From Candidatus Zixiibacteriota bacterium (GTDB lineage: Bacteria; Zixibacteria; MSB-5A5; DSPP01), in assembly GCA_022614805.1 (NCBI GenBank), contig JAKEHY010000008.1, positions 9,040-73,039 on the forward strand: 64,000 nucleotides of DNA. Direction: 5' to 3'. The translations under genes and the position numbers were made by a program. Each line of letters begins with the position of its first letter. The stretch's first letter is position 1. Under the pieces are notes generated by a model that saw only the letters and a list, made by a program, of their open reading frames with translations, did no database searches and was not told the DNA's origin. Positions 63,361 through 64,000 of the stretch are shown here, in pieces.

Positions 63361-63900
63361 GACCAGATCCGAGAGGAGGTGAGACTAAACCCTTGTCGAC
63401 CACAACCGTTGGGTCTAAAGCAACCTCCTTTTCTAGCTCAATTGGTCCAACTTTCAATTTTTTCAATTGCGGTAAGAAAGCCGCAATAATTGCGAAGATA
63501 AATAAGAAGGCAAAAACCACGCCGAACTGATTTGTATCGATTTCTTCGAGGTCGAAATCTGAATCCACGAGTTTCATGAAAAATAATGCAAGTGTTACGA
63601 AGCACAATGAAGCTAGGGCGAGAAAAAGATAGTGAGAAATCTTCTTAACAATGTTAGGCAGTTTCTGTTCTTCGAGAACTTTATTCATCTCCCGTAAATT
63701 TCTTTTTGCTTTGAAATGTTCATTATTTAGTTGCAGCGATTTCTGAAAATCGCTTTTAGCTTCAGCGAATTTTTTTAGTTTGGCGTATGTGTAGCCCCTT
63801 AAATTATAAATATTAGCTTGGTGGGTTTCATGGACGTCACCTTGTTTCGTTATTAGTTCAATAGCACAATTTGATTCTTCGATAGAGTCATGGTAGAGAT
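63353..63900 (-). pseudogene. TPR membrane protein gene, 5' end cut off by an insertion sequence
   Basis: On the minus strand the retained part reads from about base 63900 to the stop at 63353. It contains TPR helices (NIYNLRGYTYAKLKKFAEAK then SDFQKSLQLNNEHFKAKRNL) and two membrane helices (LFLALASLCFVTLALFFM; FGVVFAFLFIFAIIAAFLP), then a short tail. The frame stays open into the neighbouring IS-derived sequence up to 63961, but those first 20 codons come from the insertion end. The original start is therefore missing. Codon use is AT-rich. Function is unknown. Confidence 0.7.
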
Positions 63901-63901
63901 C

Positions 63902-64000
63902 TGTACTGCCCCACCTAATTTTGGACAGGCATTCTCTTGATTTTTGACAACCAATCGGCATAGAACTGCGTGGGAGACTTCATCCCCAGCGCGCTGTGCG
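63902..64000 (-). mobile_element. IS3-type insertion sequence, one end only
   Basis: The base run TGTACTGCCCCACCTAATTT at 63902-63921 looks like an IS3-family terminal inverted repeat, which starts with TG. A transposase end reads inward from it on the minus strand. The rest lies beyond the window. Confidence 0.7.
63915..64000 (-). CDS. IS3-family transposase (OrfB integrase), C-terminal fragment
   Basis: The partial frame reads HSALGMKSPTQFYADWLSKI and ends VQN before the stop. HSALGxxSPxxFY is the standard end of the DDE integrase core in IS3-family OrfB proteins, which cut and join the element's ends. The catalytic residues lie outside the window. Confidence 0.8.
   Translation of the reverse strand, partial: HSALGMKSPTQFYADWLSKIKRMPVQN

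Overview
The window (about 64 kb) is bacterial chromosome, mostly GC-rich and densely coded, with frequent GTG and TTG starts. Several traits point to an uncultured lineage of the FCB superphylum (a Zixibacteria-like group would fit, but phylum cannot be fixed without a tree): a type IX secretion (T9SS) C-terminal sorting domain, a DUF5683 envelope protein, and many secreted proteins ending in dockerin-like calcium repeats. No 16S rRNA gene is present to settle this.

Layout. 1-6200: the end of a TPR protein, a BatA-type membrane protein, a flavodoxin-like reductase, a zinc-ribbon/DUF2007 protein, a YggS-type PLP protein and DivIVA. 6201-17859: purine-nucleoside phosphorylase, an AT-rich two-gene insert (nuclease-like protein plus small acidic protein), ileS, a DksA-like protein, lspA, rluD, carA and carB. 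17856-26344: three tandem minus-strand paralogues of large secreted proteins that share a C-terminal module and a dockerin tag; the first is frameshifted just before the tag. 26507-35691: rplU, a lipoylated E2 acyltransferase, lipB, a peroxiredoxin with an in-frame TGA at the catalytic position (selenocysteine candidate), tRNA-Met, a Crp/Fnr regulator, an alpha/beta hydrolase, a membrane glycosyltransferase and a prolyl oligopeptidase.

35846-41085 is a minus-strand block: an AT-rich nuclease-like protein, a small exported protein, gyrB, dciA, a DUF5683 protein and a lipid kinase. 41213-54131 mixes housekeeping genes (SRP RNA, dnaX, ybaB) with the surface-protein theme: a YCF48-like/dockerin protein, a very large lamin-tail/clostripain-like/PKD/dockerin protein, a cohesin-like protein with a T9SS tail, and a subtilase with a dockerin. 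54213-61002 is the classic yceD-rpmF-plsX-fabH-fabD-fabG-acpP-fabF-rnc lipid synthesis operon, followed by etfB without etfA, a PASTA protein and rpe. The right edge carries a TPR membrane gene cut by an IS3-type element.

The two most notable signals are (i) the AhpE-like peroxiredoxin at 29046-29510, in which TGA replaces the peroxidatic cysteine codon and a hairpin matching the bacterial SECIS rule follows, and (ii) six secreted proteins that end in a dockerin-like tag and lack an intact T9SS tail, alongside one small protein with a cohesin-like domain and a T9SS tail. The second set suggests a cohesin-dockerin surface display system. Other oddities are an in-frame T9SS-tail remnant just after an amber stop, a clostripain-like domain with both catalytic residues lost, and short palindromic repeats, one of which forms the end of the yggS coding sequence.
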